From the NCBI GenBank assembly GCA_934359255.1, contig CAKRLG010000005.1, positions 96,997 through 160,996 on the forward strand: DNA of 64,000 bases, written 5' to 3'. Below, piece after piece: positions 47,204 to 55,839 of the stretch. Each line of letters starts with the position of its first letter. Positions within the stretch are counted from its first letter, which is position 1. The stretch comes from an uncultured Ruminococcus sp. (GTDB taxonomy: Bacteria; Bacillota; Clostridia; Lachnospirales; Lachnospiraceae). Under the pieces are notes generated by a model. That model saw only the letters and a program-made list of their open reading frames with translations, made no database searches and was not told the origin of the DNA. A program made the translations under genes and the position numbers.

Positions 47204-48064
47204 TTATACAGTTACTAAAATCTTTTTTTCGATTTCTTTCACTGTTTCCAAACTTACATCTGTCATACTCGCAATCGTTTCTGCCGTATTTCCCTTTTTC
47301 AACATTACCGTAATAATATCCGTTATCCCTTGCTTTCGCGCACTATACATCTGCGTATTGTAATCTCTTATTGCTTTCTCCCTTGCCTCATATTCCAGCC
47401 GTTTTCTTTCGTCCGCGCTCATTTGTTCCAGCATATCATATGCTTCCTGCATATAAGGATCTTTTTCTGCCATTTTCTCAAACTCCTTTCTGCTCTTTGC
47501 CCCAAGAAACCTCATCCAGCGAATAATTTCCGTTTCATTTTGCTCTTCCTGCGGCAATTTACACAGTTCCAAAATATGGATTTCCATCAGATCCGTGTAT
47601 GGTTCTCCGGTTTTCGTATCGCAAAATATAATTTTCCGGTAACATCTGTCGTCCTTTTCAAAATGTTTAAAATTAAGAATACTTATCTGAACACATTTTT
47701 TCAGATCTTCATATCCTTCCCCCTTTTTCAATTGTTCCGTATACATTTTTCCAAGATAAAACAACAGTCGTTCTGTCCAGTACGCGAAATACATCACCTG
47801 CATCTCCAAATCTATTTTTGTTCCATCCTGTAACAATACTTTCACATCTAAAATACCGTACTTTTCATCCGGGTATTCCGTTTTCAACACAGTAGGGAGT
47901 AATTTGGTTTCTGCTATTTCCTCAGGTTTTCTCCCCAGAACTGCTGCAATCATTGCTTTTCTTACCTGATCATTCTGCATTAATTCCTTGAAGCAAAAAT
48001 CTACGGTCGGTCGCATTATAAAATCTTCTGTTACTCTGTTTTCCGTCTCTTTCTTTTTCTCCAT
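47204..48064 (-). CDS. Rpn/YhgA-like PD-(D/E)XK nuclease (transposase_31 family)
   Basis: 286 residues. MRPTVDFCFKELMQNDQVRKAMIAAVLG and GILDVKVLLQDGTKIDLEMQV carry the family signature, with the PD-(D/E)XK residues Asp (LDVKV) and E-x-Q (LEMQV). The C-terminal part (RKQGITDIITVMLKKGNTAETIASMTDVSLETVKEI) is the usual linker plus short helix-turn-helix. Rpn proteins are DNA nucleases that stimulate recA-independent recombination and are common in Lachnospiraceae in many copies. No target repeats are visible at its ends. Confidence 0.88.
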   Translation of the reverse strand: MEKKKETENRVTEDFIMRPTVDFCFKELMQNDQVRKAMIAAVLGRKPEEIAETKLLPTVLKTEYPDEKYGILDVKVLLQDGTKIDLEMQVMYFAYWTERLLFYLGKMYTEQLKKGEGYEDLKKCVQISILNFKHFEKDDRCYRKIIFCDTKTGEPYTDLMEIHILELCKLPQEEQNETEIIRWMRFLGAKSRKEFEKMAEKDPYMQEAYDMLEQMSADERKRLEYEAREKAIRDYNTQMYSARKQGITDIITVMLKKGNTAETIASMTDVSLETVKEIEKKILVTV

Positions 48065-48277
48065 TCATTTTTTCCTGTATCTTTCTGATTTGCGGAATAT
48101 ATACAGGAATGTTTTCTACCATCATAGTAACATATCTTTTTCTGCTCGAAAAGACAGAACGCATGAAGAATTTTCCTGTAATATTCCTTTGATTTGTATC
48201 GGATTATTTCTCAGGAATCTGAGGTTGATATGAGTTTCCGATAGGACATTAACGTGTACAAAACATATGTTTGTTAT

Positions 48278-48306
48278 ATTATAACAGTTTTCTTTTCACC
48301 CGACAA
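48278..48306 (-). promoter_or_regulatory. Promoter of the Rpn gene
   Basis: Minus strand TTGTCG (48306-48301), 17-bp spacer, TATAAT (48283-48278), itself inside the palindrome GTTATA-T-TATAAC. The leader to the ATG is about 205 nt. I see nothing further in 48307-48418. Confidence 0.65.
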
Positions 48307-48418
48307 GTATTTCTCTGATATTTAAAATATATTCTAACATCCAACACCACTGGCAACTTCCTTCGAGATCAACACAAGAATTAAAATTTATCCACCGGAC
48401 AATTATTGATATACAACA

Positions 48419-48467
48419 TAAAAAAGGAACCGGCGAATACGCCCGTTTTCCTGCATTCGCCGGTTCT
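48419..48467 (-). terminator. Terminator of the ECF sigma/anti-sigma operon
   Basis: Minus strand GAACCGGCGAAT pairs with ATTCGCCGGTTC, followed by CTTTTTTATG, 28 bases after the anti-sigma stop codon. Confidence 0.88.
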
Positions 48468-48494
48468 TTCCATTATTTTTAAATTTTCGCTGTA

Positions 48495-49724
48495 TCACCG
48501 ATCGCCCTGCTGATCTTCACCGACAGCCACCTCATAATAATCATCTTCTGTCAGTCCCTGTTCGCCATCTGAAATATCTTTTATGAACAGGAAGTATGCA
48601 ATCTGGTCCGGATCGATGATACGGTCGGTTGCGTAGGCATAGACATAATCATCGGAACTGTTGTTCTGGTATCCGATCATACCGCCACCCATGTACATAT
48701 TTTTGATCACGGTACCGTCTTTTAATTTGATTCCCATCAGTGGCGGAGCTTCCTTAAATGTCGTACTTTCAGAAGTTGTCCCGTCTTCATTCTCCCCGGT
48801 AATGGTTTCTTTCTGTATCGGGAAATTGTATTCCGCATAAACAGAAATCGGGGAAACCTCTACGGTCTGGATCGTTGCGCCACTGTCTCCCAATGGCTGA
48901 TTCAGCGTATACGTTTTTGCGGTATCTGCGCCTCCGAGCTTCCATTCAAAGCTCCAGGTTCCTTCCAGCGTCCTGGTGAATTCTGCCTTGTCAACCGTTC
49001 CCAGATCCTTCAGTTCCACCTGAATATCCTTTCCGATAAAGAATCCTTTCTCCTGATAATTATTCATATTGATGTCAAATTCCATGCTGCCGTCTTCCTG
49101 CACATAATAATACATCATGTCTCCATTTTCATCCAGTGCAGAACTTCCGTCGGAAGCACGCACCGGCATTCCGTCTTCTCCGGTAATGATGCCATCATAG
49201 AATCCGGCGTCCAGGTTCAGGTCATCTTTTCCGTCCACCCGTACGCTGATACTTCCAAAGTCCGGCTGCTGTCCGTCTTCCACCTGAAATCCCTCTACTT
49301 TGAAAGAAATATGGCTGTTGTAATTATCCGTGATACTCTGCTCTGCCGTCACGGTCACGCCGGCATCTGTGCAGGACTGACTGGTAAATGCTGCCATTCC
49401 ATTGTCTTCCAGCTGTTTCTGCTGTGTCTCCGTCGCCTGCATTCCTTCTGCCATACCTGCGCTCCATTTCATATATGCAGCGGCTCCTGCCGTCACGGTT
49501 GCGGTAGCCAGTGCTGCAACTGCTGCCACAACTGCAATTTTTCTTTTGGAAATAGCTTTCCTTTCTGTTTCTTTCTTATTATACGAAACCACTTTCCTGT
49601 TATCCGGTTCCGTTTTCTCCTGTTCTGCATGAATCCTGGCAAATGCCTGATCTGCTTTTTTCCTTACTACTTCCGGGATTTCAACATCTTGCTGCAGCGT
49701 CCGTAAAATTTTATCATTGCTCAT
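48495..49724 (-). CDS. DUF4179 transmembrane anti-sigma factor-like protein
   Basis: 409 residues from the ATG at 49724 (MSNDKILRTLQQDVEIPEVV), which has AGGAG nine bases upstream. A cytosolic segment of about 60 residues leads to one membrane helix (KIAVVAAVAALATATVTAGAAAYM), then a DUF4179 outside domain and a long beta-rich C-terminal region (VEGFQVEDG..., WSFEWKLGG). It immediately follows an ECF sigma gene, the normal place for its anti-sigma partner, so it probably tethers the sigma factor and releases it on an envelope signal. Confidence 0.87.
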   Translation of the reverse strand: MSNDKILRTLQQDVEIPEVVRKKADQAFARIHAEQEKTEPDNRKVVSYNKKETERKAISKRKIAVVAAVAALATATVTAGAAAYMKWSAGMAEGMQATETQQKQLEDNGMAAFTSQSCTDAGVTVTAEQSITDNYNSHISFKVEGFQVEDGQQPDFGSISVRVDGKDDLNLDAGFYDGIITGEDGMPVRASDGSSALDENGDMMYYYVQEDGSMEFDINMNNYQEKGFFIGKDIQVELKDLGTVDKAEFTRTLEGTWSFEWKLGGADTAKTYTLNQPLGDSGATIQTVEVSPISVYAEYNFPIQKETITGENEDGTTSESTTFKEAPPLMGIKLKDGTVIKNMYMGGGMIGYQNNSSDDYVYAYATDRIIDPDQIAYFLFIKDISDGEQGLTEDDYYEVAVGEDQQGDR

Positions 49725-49772
49725 ATAAATACTCTCCTGTCTGTGTTTGTGTGCTCTCTGTTTTCTGCCCAT

Positions 49773-50279
49773 CTAATTCACGACCTTCACCTGGAAAAGT
49801 CCCGCCAGCTGCTCCCGTCCCCGCGCCAGTCTGCTGCGCACGGTTCCCTCCGGGATATCCAGAATCTGACTGATCTCACTGGTCTTAAATCCTTCGATAT
49901 AATACAGCATCACCACCAGCCGAAAATTCTCCGACAAACTGTTCAGTGCCTCTTTCCACTCGCTGTTTTCAAACCCAACGTCCACATCCGGTGTCTCCGG
50001 AATCTCGTCCATCCAGACCATCTGTTTTCTTTTTCGCAGAATATCATTACATTTATTCAGCAGAATCCTGGTCATCCAGGTACGAAAATATCTGTCTTCT
50101 TTCAGCTGAGAAAGCTTCTCCCAGCACACCAGAATCGTATCTGAAATCGCATCCGCAATATCTTCATCATTGCAAAGAACCGACCGCGCCGCCTTATACA
50201 TATTTTGCATCTGACTCTCCATCAGTGCCGTAAAAGCATCCGGATCTCCCTTTCTTGCCTGACTGATTAATCTTTCCAT
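49773..50279 (-). CDS. ECF-type RNA polymerase sigma factor
   Basis: 168 residues. Region 2 is DPDAFTALMESQMQNMYKAARSVLCNDEDIADAISDTILVCWEKL and region 4 is NSLSENFRLVVMLYYIEGFKTSEISQILDIPEGTVRSRLARGREQL. It lacks regions 1 and 3. It forms an operon with the DUF4179 anti-sigma gene 48 bases downstream. Upstream DNA carries CGTCTAATG preceded by a CTTTC/GAAAG hairpin and TGCAAC, but the spacing does not fit a known ECF promoter, so I do not annotate one. Confidence 0.93.
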   Translation of the reverse strand: MERLISQARKGDPDAFTALMESQMQNMYKAARSVLCNDEDIADAISDTILVCWEKLSQLKEDRYFRTWMTRILLNKCNDILRKRKQMVWMDEIPETPDVDVGFENSEWKEALNSLSENFRLVVMLYYIEGFKTSEISQILDIPEGTVRSRLARGREQLAGLFQVKVVN

Positions 50280-50430
50280 TCGTTGTCCTTTCTGTTTGTA
50301 CGTACAAAAACAGGTGCTTTTCTTTAAGGTTTACATACATTAGACGGAGTTGCAACAGCTTTCGCTCCCGAAAGAATCTTAAATTTAAAAATATTTTTTA
50401 ATTACAGTATTTATACTCCGCTCTTATCAT

Positions 50431-50475
50431 AAAAAAGGATTCTCCACATTTTAAAAATGTGAGAATCCTCTTTTT
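50431..50475 (-). terminator. Terminator of the DUF4230 pair
   Basis: GGATTCTC plus CACATTTT pair with AAAATGTG plus GAGAATCC, a 16-bp stem with a very short loop, followed on the minus strand by TTTTTTATG. Confidence 0.88.
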
Positions 50476-50498
50476 GATACCTCTTTCATATATAATGC

Positions 50499-51086
50499 CT
50501 ACTCAGCATCTTTCCATTCTACAGTATAACTTTCACCAATACCTTCCCCTACATTTTTTATATATTCTTCAAGTAATGTCTTTGCTCTTGTTTTCGCTTT
50601 TGTAAGTAACTCTGTATTATCTTTTGCCATCTCTTCCATATCTGACTGTGCTCCAGATAACGTTGCCGTTTCTTCTTCCTTTGTAATAGTGGTAAAAAAA
50701 CCTGTATCTGTCAATGGTTTGCTCATAGAACTTTCATCCACATCTACATTCAGCACTTCCGCTTCCGGAATAGTAATTGTTACCACTCCATCTTTATCCG
50801 GTTCTGACACTTCTACTTTACTTACGTCAATCCCATTTTCTATAATTCCACTATATTCTGTCCAGATTTTCTTATATCCTGTCTTAAACCATTTGGCAAA
50901 CGGACCGCTGGCATCTATTTCTTCTTTTGCCACATTATGATAATAACATTTCAAGGTCGCCAATTCACACACAGATGTGACACCTGAAAAATCAGCTGTC
51001 TGTTTTTCTTTACCACATCCTCCTAAAAGGAGTGCACATGATATCATTATAAGTAATATTGTATTTCTTTTCTTATGTATTTTCAT
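50499..51086 (-). CDS. DUF4230 lipoprotein
   Basis: 195 residues with a lipoprotein signal peptide (NTILLIMISCALLLGGCGKE, lipobox LGGC). The mature part VTSVCELATLKCYYHNVAKEE and VTITIPEAEVLNVDVDESSM is the DUF4230 fold. It sits 32 bases downstream of a second DUF4230 gene, and the two are cotranscribed. Function unknown; anchoring on the outer face of the membrane is clear. Confidence 0.85.
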   Translation of the reverse strand: MKIHKKRNTILLIMISCALLLGGCGKEKQTADFSGVTSVCELATLKCYYHNVAKEEIDASGPFAKWFKTGYKKIWTEYSGIIENGIDVSKVEVSEPDKDGVVTITIPEAEVLNVDVDESSMSKPLTDTGFFTTITKEEETATLSGAQSDMEEMAKDNTELLTKAKTRAKTLLEEYIKNVGEGIGESYTVEWKDAE

Positions 51087-51117
51087 TCTGTTTTCCTCCG
51101 AATCTTTTTACGCTTTA

Positions 51118-51666
51118 TTACCATTGAATCGTATACTCCGCATTTTTTAAAATCGGAGAGAGTAATGCTTCAATTGCTGATTGGATATTTTCTTCTGCTG
51201 TCTGGTACAGCTCCTTCGATTCTGCTGCTTCATCCAACGCATCTTTCTTACATAATTCAAGAATTTCTTTCATTTCAATGTCCGGATTTTGCGGAATGTA
51301 ACTCAGCGAATCCGGATCTACAGTTACACTGTTTACGTCTATTTTCGGTAATTCCGGTGTAACCGTTTTATTTTCTTCATCAATTGAAAGCGTAACTTTA
51401 TCCATTTCAATTCCGACTTTTACGCTTGCTTCATAAGCAATATTACATTCTGCTTTTGTAGAATCTTTTTCACTGTATTTTGTAGCAATTCCATTATACA
51501 TAAACTCTGCCGTAGATAAATCACTGATATTAATCACTTTTTCCAGCTGTGAAGAAGTAATCACATTTTCTTTTGTTATTTTATTAACTGCATTTGGCAC
51601 AAGCAAACCCGCTGCCACGACAGCAACAGCGGCTACTAAAATGATACACACTATTTTCTTTTTCAT
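51118..51666 (-). CDS. DUF4230 membrane-anchored protein
   Basis: 182 residues starting MKKKIVCIILVAAVAVVAAGLLV at 51666, with AGGTAGGAAAG just upstream (an ATG six codons earlier has no ribosome-binding site). One N-terminal helix anchors an outside domain with SQLEKVINISDLSTAEFMYNGIA and VTPELPKIDVNSVTVDPDSLSYI, similar in plan to the adjacent lipoprotein. The two may act together. Function unknown. Confidence 0.85.
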   Translation of the reverse strand: MKKKIVCIILVAAVAVVAAGLLVPNAVNKITKENVITSSQLEKVINISDLSTAEFMYNGIATKYSEKDSTKAECNIAYEASVKVGIEMDKVTLSIDEENKTVTPELPKIDVNSVTVDPDSLSYIPQNPDIEMKEILELCKKDALDEAAESKELYQTAEENIQSAIEALLSPILKNAEYTIQW

Positions 51667-51704
51667 CTTTCCTACCTTATTCATTGAATGATTAATTAAT
51701 TACG

Positions 51705-51769
51705 CGTAAATATTCAGCCCCCACAGTTACAAGCTAAAATATCTCGTTTGTTACTGTCTGCTGAATACT
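51705..51769 (-). repeat. Leader inverted repeat, copy 9 (DUF4230 gene)
   Basis: Sense direction AGTATTCAGCAGACAGTAAC (from 51769) and GGGGCTGAATATTTACG (to 51705), 39 bases before the start codon. It holds an internal TTTTAGCTTGTAACTGTG related to the middle of copy 1. Confidence 0.6.
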
Positions 51770-51841
51770 TTTATATTGTACAACATAATTTGCATGTTGT
51801 CACCATTGTCACTTTTCACAATAATGCTGCCACTTTTCTTC

Positions 51842-51870
51842 TTGACCTATTACCATCCTCGCGTTATTAT
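51842..51870 (+). promoter_or_regulatory. Promoter of the prepilin-like gene
   Basis: TTGACC (51842-51847), 17-bp spacer, TATTAT (51865-51870); transcript start near 51877. This excludes the longer reading frame beginning at 51748 and leaves only about 27 nt before the ribosome-binding site. Confidence 0.75.
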
Positions 51871-51897
51871 ACTAATAATACTCTATATTTAATGCAC

Positions 51898-52539
51898 ATG
51901 CAAAGGAGGGGGATTTATATCAAATCAAGGAAAAACAAACGTGGATTCACGCTTGTGGAACTTATCGTAGTACTTACTATTCTGGCTATTCTTGCGGCAC
52001 TTCTTATACCTGCTTTGACCGGTTATATAGATAAAGCCAAACAAAAGGCTCTGATAGCTGAAACAAAAGATATCTGGACTGCCTCCCAGGCAGCTATGTC
52101 GGAGTGCTATGCTTTATATCCGGAGAGTTTTGATGAATCCTGTAAGTTCAAATCTACAATTGATGGTAAGGAAATGCGTAATCTGGGACGAATATCTAAC
52201 GGTGCTCTGAATGCTTTACAAAAGAATCCAAAGGATCCGGTAGAAGCGAATACTTCCAGCCGGAAAATAGCCAGATCCGTATTGGTTTATCTGGACAGTG
52301 CTGATAAAAAAGCCAGTCCCCGTTATACCTTCGGCAGTGGCAATATTCCTACCGGCAATACCACACCGAGTAATTATCTGGGAAAAAATCCTGCTGCAAC
52401 GGATGTGATTATTCAGATTTTTCATACAAAAGATGGAAAAGTAGTTGCAGTTAATTTTGGTAAGGATGGTTATATGGTAACCATGACTGCCAATAAAGAG
52501 CCAACCTGTATCCGTGATGGAAAATGTCTGCCATCCTGA
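51898..52539 (+). CDS. Type IV prepilin-like / type II pseudopilin-like protein
   Basis: About 213 residues from the nearest ATG (51898). The class III signal peptide is KSRKNKRG-FTLVELIVVLTILAILAALLIPAL with Gly before the Phe+1 and Glu+5, so a prepilin peptidase would cleave there and the helix would assemble or anchor. A C-terminal globular domain ends in a Cys pair (EPTCIRDGKCLPS), as in disulfide-closed pilins. AAAGGAGG (51902-51909) lies inside the frame, nine bases before ATC 51919, which would give an ideal nine-residue leader, so ATC or ATT may be the real start. No pilus assembly genes adjoin it. Confidence 0.85.
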   Translation: MQRRGIYIKSRKNKRGFTLVELIVVLTILAILAALLIPALTGYIDKAKQKALIAETKDIWTASQAAMSECYALYPESFDESCKFKSTIDGKEMRNLGRISNGALNALQKNPKDPVEANTSSRKIARSVLVYLDSADKKASPRYTFGSGNIPTGNTTPSNYLGKNPAATDVIIQIFHTKDGKVVAVNFGKDGYMVTMTANKEPTCIRDGKCLPS

Positions 52540-52572
52540 TATCAGAGTAAAAAAGGATTTTCAGATATTCAC

Positions 52573-52616
52573 CATGAAAAAGGGACTTCCCAAAAACGGG
52601 CAGCCCCTTTTTCATG
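52573..52616. terminator. Bidirectional terminator between prepilin and substrate-binding protein genes
   Basis: CATGAAAAAGGG (52573-52584) and CCCTTTTTCATG (52605-52616) are perfectly complementary, with T runs within the stem on both strands. The two convergent genes end 33 bases away on each side. Confidence 0.8.
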
Positions 52617-52649
52617 TTTAAAATCACATGATATGCGTTTTCTCTGTTC

Positions 52650-54248
52650 TCAGTTAATATCCAAATCCGCCGTAACCTGATAATAATCGCAGGCATGAGA
52701 TTCATATCCAGTAACATTTGCTTTGGAGATCATGCTCATTTTCAGGAACGAACAGAAGACAAATGCATGATCGTCCAGAACAGTCTGCTGCATCTGTACA
52801 GCAAGTTCTGCACGTTTTTCTGTATCAAATTCCGCACTCAGTTCTTTTTCCAGATTATCCAGTTTTTCACTGCTGTATTTTCCCTGATTTCTTGTCGCAT
52901 CAGAAGTGGCAAACACAGTAAACCAATACTCCGGATCACCGGTAGGAGCCTGTACATTTGCCATCGCATAGACATCCCATGCTGTAGGATCATCCGCTAC
53001 CGAGTTGTTATCTGCTGTACAGTTGATATCCAGATCAATTCCGATATCCTTCAGCGTAGCCTGTGCGGATTCTGCAAGCAGTGGCAGTTCCTGACGGCTT
53101 GGATAGGTCAGCCATCTTACAGTCAGTTTCTTTCCATCTTTTTCACGAATGCCATCTCCGTCTGTATCTTTCCATCCGGCTTTTTCCAGAACTTCCTTTG
53201 CTCCTTCCGGATCATAAGTTTCTGTAGTTACCTTATCACCTCCAAATGCAGAACCATCAGGAAATACACCATTGGCCGGATATCCATTTCCTTCCAGAAG
53301 CGTTGCAACAAAGTTTTCTTTGTCAATTCCCATCGCGATCGCTTTTCGGACTGCCGGATCTGCACATACAGAGCTTTCATCAAAGTTCATTTTTCCAAAG
53401 AAGCAACGGGATGTCGAAATCTGTGAAAATGTATAATCATCATTTTCAAACATCGGATAACTTTCATACGCCATACCATATGCAGCCTGTACTTCTCCGG
53501 ACTGGAGCGCATTTGCCAGTGTGCTTCCATCTGTAATGGTACGGATCGTCAGCTCATCGATCTTCGGTGTTCCATTCCAGTAATCATCATTTTTCACCAG
53601 TATCAGGTGATCATCACTCTGACAGTCTACAGCAATATACGGACCGGTGCCTGCTACGATTCCATCGTCAAATCCGGCATCCACATCGATGATACATCCG
53701 TATGGATCTCCAAGATAATTTAACAGTGCCGGTTTTGGTTCCGTAGTGTGGATAGTAAGCACCTGACCATCTGCCTCTATGGATTCGATCATCAGGTCAT
53801 TTTTTGCCCGCTCATGATTTTCAATCAGATGTTCCAGACATTCTTTTACTGCTTCCGCATCCATGTCACGACCACTGGAAAATTTTACATTGTCCTGTAA
53901 TGTGATCTTCCAGGTCAGATCATCTACATTTTCCCATTCTTTTGCAAGCCATGGTTCGATTTCCATGGTATCAGAATATTTTACCAGTGTCTCACCGATT
54001 CCATATCGAATACAGGCCCAGCCGGAATACGCATCGTGTGGATTCACATTGTTCTCTTCGTTGGAACTGTTGAATGTGGTGTCACCGATCACCATGGTCT
54101 TTTTCCCTGTTTCTGTTGTTGTCTCGGTTTTTGTTTCCGTTCCGTTTTCCTTCTCGTTTCCGGTTTCTTTGTTTCCGCATCCTGCCAGCATACCTGCACA
54201 TAATGCAACACTTAATGCAGCGCTGAGCAATTTCTTCGTTTTCCTCAT
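52650..54248 (-). CDS. Substrate-binding lipoprotein of the NikA/OppA family (SBP_bac_5)
   Basis: 532 residues with lipobox signal LSVALCAGMLAGCGNKE and a Glu/Thr linker. The mature domain has NPHDAYSGWACIRYGIGETLVKYSDTMEIEPWLAKEWE and VKFSSGRDMDAEAVKECLEHL, closer in pattern to NikA and CntA than to long-peptide OppA proteins. It is the last gene of the ABC unit, 40 bases after the second ATPase. The ligand could be a nickel or other metal chelate, or a small peptide; sequence alone does not decide. Confidence 0.9.
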   Translation of the reverse strand: MRKTKKLLSAALSVALCAGMLAGCGNKETGNEKENGTETKTETTTETGKKTMVIGDTTFNSSNEENNVNPHDAYSGWACIRYGIGETLVKYSDTMEIEPWLAKEWENVDDLTWKITLQDNVKFSSGRDMDAEAVKECLEHLIENHERAKNDLMIESIEADGQVLTIHTTEPKPALLNYLGDPYGCIIDVDAGFDDGIVAGTGPYIAVDCQSDDHLILVKNDDYWNGTPKIDELTIRTITDGSTLANALQSGEVQAAYGMAYESYPMFENDDYTFSQISTSRCFFGKMNFDESSVCADPAVRKAIAMGIDKENFVATLLEGNGYPANGVFPDGSAFGGDKVTTETYDPEGAKEVLEKAGWKDTDGDGIREKDGKKLTVRWLTYPSRQELPLLAESAQATLKDIGIDLDINCTADNNSVADDPTAWDVYAMANVQAPTGDPEYWFTVFATSDATRNQGKYSSEKLDNLEKELSAEFDTEKRAELAVQMQQTVLDDHAFVFCSFLKMSMISKANVTGYESHACDYYQVTADLDIN

Positions 54249-54288
54249 GTTACGTTCCTTTCTTTTTCATCATCAATTCCTTTTATTA

Positions 54289-55047
54289 TCACAGAACACT
54301 TTCGATAAGTCTTCTGGTATAATCCATTTTCGGATTCCGGATCACTTCATCCGGCTTTCCTTCCTCCACAATTTTTCCATGATACATCACAAGTACTCTG
54401 TCACAAAATTCCTGTACCAGTGCGATATCATGGCAGATAAACAGATATGTCATATTCCGTTCTGTCTTTAATTTTTCCAGTAATTCCAGAATTTCTTTCT
54501 GAATGGTAACATCCAGTGCCGAAGTCGCTTCGTCAAGGATCAAAAGCTTCGGGCTGATCGCAATCGCCCGTGCAATGGCAGCTCTCTGACACTGACCGCC
54601 GCTGACTTCGTATGGATAACGTTTTGCAAATTCTCTTTCCAGTCCACACAGTTCCAGCAGGTGACCTGCCTCTTCCAGTGCTTCCTTCTTCTTCCCACCA
54701 TGATTGATCAGACTTTCCGCAATGCCATCACCGAGTGTACGACGCGGATTAAAACTTTCCGTTGGTGTCTGAAATACCATTTGCATCTTCTTGTATACGT
54801 TTTTCAGTTCTCTTCCTTTTTTGAAAGTAATATCTTCTCCATCCAGCCGGATCGTACCGGACGTCGCATCCAGCAGCCTCGTGATCATATTGACAACGGT
54901 TGTCTTTCCGCTTCCACTTTCCCCGATAATCGCCAGTTTTTCACCGGAATGCAAAGAAAAACTCACATCATTTACCGCTGTATAATCCTCTCTTCCCGGA
55001 GAAACAAATGTTTTTGTCAGATGTTCTACTTCTAATACCAAACTCAT
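54289..55047 (-). CDS. ABC importer ATPase 2 (NikE/DppF type)
   Basis: 252 residues from MSLVLEVEHLTKTF (55047), which has GGAGG upstream. Walker A GESGSGKTTVVNM, signature VSGGQCQRAAIARAI, Walker B LLILDEATSALD. It lacks most of the C-terminal oligopeptide_HPY extension, like NikE. A frame-open extension of 38 codons overlaps the upstream ATPase and is rejected. Confidence 0.92.
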   Translation of the reverse strand: MSLVLEVEHLTKTFVSPGREDYTAVNDVSFSLHSGEKLAIIGESGSGKTTVVNMITRLLDATSGTIRLDGEDITFKKGRELKNVYKKMQMVFQTPTESFNPRRTLGDGIAESLINHGGKKKEALEEAGHLLELCGLEREFAKRYPYEVSGGQCQRAAIARAIAISPKLLILDEATSALDVTIQKEILELLEKLKTERNMTYLFICHDIALVQEFCDRVLVMYHGKIVEEGKPDEVIRNPKMDYTRRLIESVL

Positions 55048-55054
55048 CTTTCTA

Positions 55055-55834
55055 TTACCTCCGAAGTTTTGGAACTGCTGCCAGCAGCTTTCTTGTATAT
55101 GCCGACTGAGGATTGGCAAACACCTCTTTTGTCGCCCCGTATTCCATGATCTCACCTTCATGAAGGATCAGCACCTTATCAGCCATTGCACGAATCACCC
55201 CCATATTGTGAGTGACCAGCAGGATCGATGTTCCAAACTTTTCCCGAACCATAAGCATCTCTTCTACCACCTGTTTCTGAACCGTTACGTCCAGTGCAGA
55301 CGTAGGCTCATCTGCCATCAGTACTTTCGGATTCAAAAGCATGGCCGCTGCGATACCCACTCGTTGCTGCATACCTCCGGACAGTTCAAAGGGATAGCTG
55401 TCAAGCACTCTTTTGGGATCTTCGAACCCGAACTTTTCCAGCAGTTCTTCTGCCCTCTTCTCAAATACATCCTTTTTTATTTTTTCATGCTCTGTCATAA
55501 ATTCATACAGCTGCGCGCGTACCGTTCGTATCGGACAAAAAGAACTTCCGGCTGTCTGGAAAATCATCCCCAGTTCCGGTCCACACAATTTTCTCATTTC
55601 CTTTGGTTTCAGGTCAGGCAGATCCATCCCCTTATACCAGATATCTCCTCTGGTCACCAGTCCGTCTGCTCCCAGCAGCCCCATAGCCGCCTTGATCAGT
55701 GTTGATTTCCCACTGCCGCTTTCTCCTGCGATTCCAAGGATCTCACCTTCCTCCACAGAAAAACTGGCATCGTGCACAACCATATTTCCTTTATAACTGA
55801 TATCTACATGTTCATAGCGAATTACTTCCGTCAC
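55055..55834 (-). CDS. ABC importer ATPase 1 (NikD/DppD type)
   Basis: 259 residues, Walker A GESGSGKSTLIKAAMG, signature LSGGMQQRVGIAAAML, Walker B VLMADEPTSALDVTVQ. It ends close to the residues that would begin the oligopeptide_HPY tail, again as in nickel-type systems. Five bases separate it from the preceding permease and seven from the next ATPase. Confidence 0.92.
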   Translation of the reverse strand: MTEVIRYEHVDISYKGNMVVHDASFSVEEGEILGIAGESGSGKSTLIKAAMGLLGADGLVTRGDIWYKGMDLPDLKPKEMRKLCGPELGMIFQTAGSSFCPIRTVRAQLYEFMTEHEKIKKDVFEKRAEELLEKFGFEDPKRVLDSYPFELSGGMQQRVGIAAAMLLNPKVLMADEPTSALDVTVQKQVVEEMLMVREKFGTSILLVTHNMGVIRAMADKVLILHEGEIMEYGATKEVFANPQSAYTRKLLAAVPKLRR

Positions 55835-55839
55835 CTGTT

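Noticed and set aside
49930-50400. ECF-type promoter before the sigma gene (TGCAAC ... CGTCTAATG)
   Set aside because: The two motifs are only two bases apart, not about 16, so they do not form a recognisable ECF promoter.
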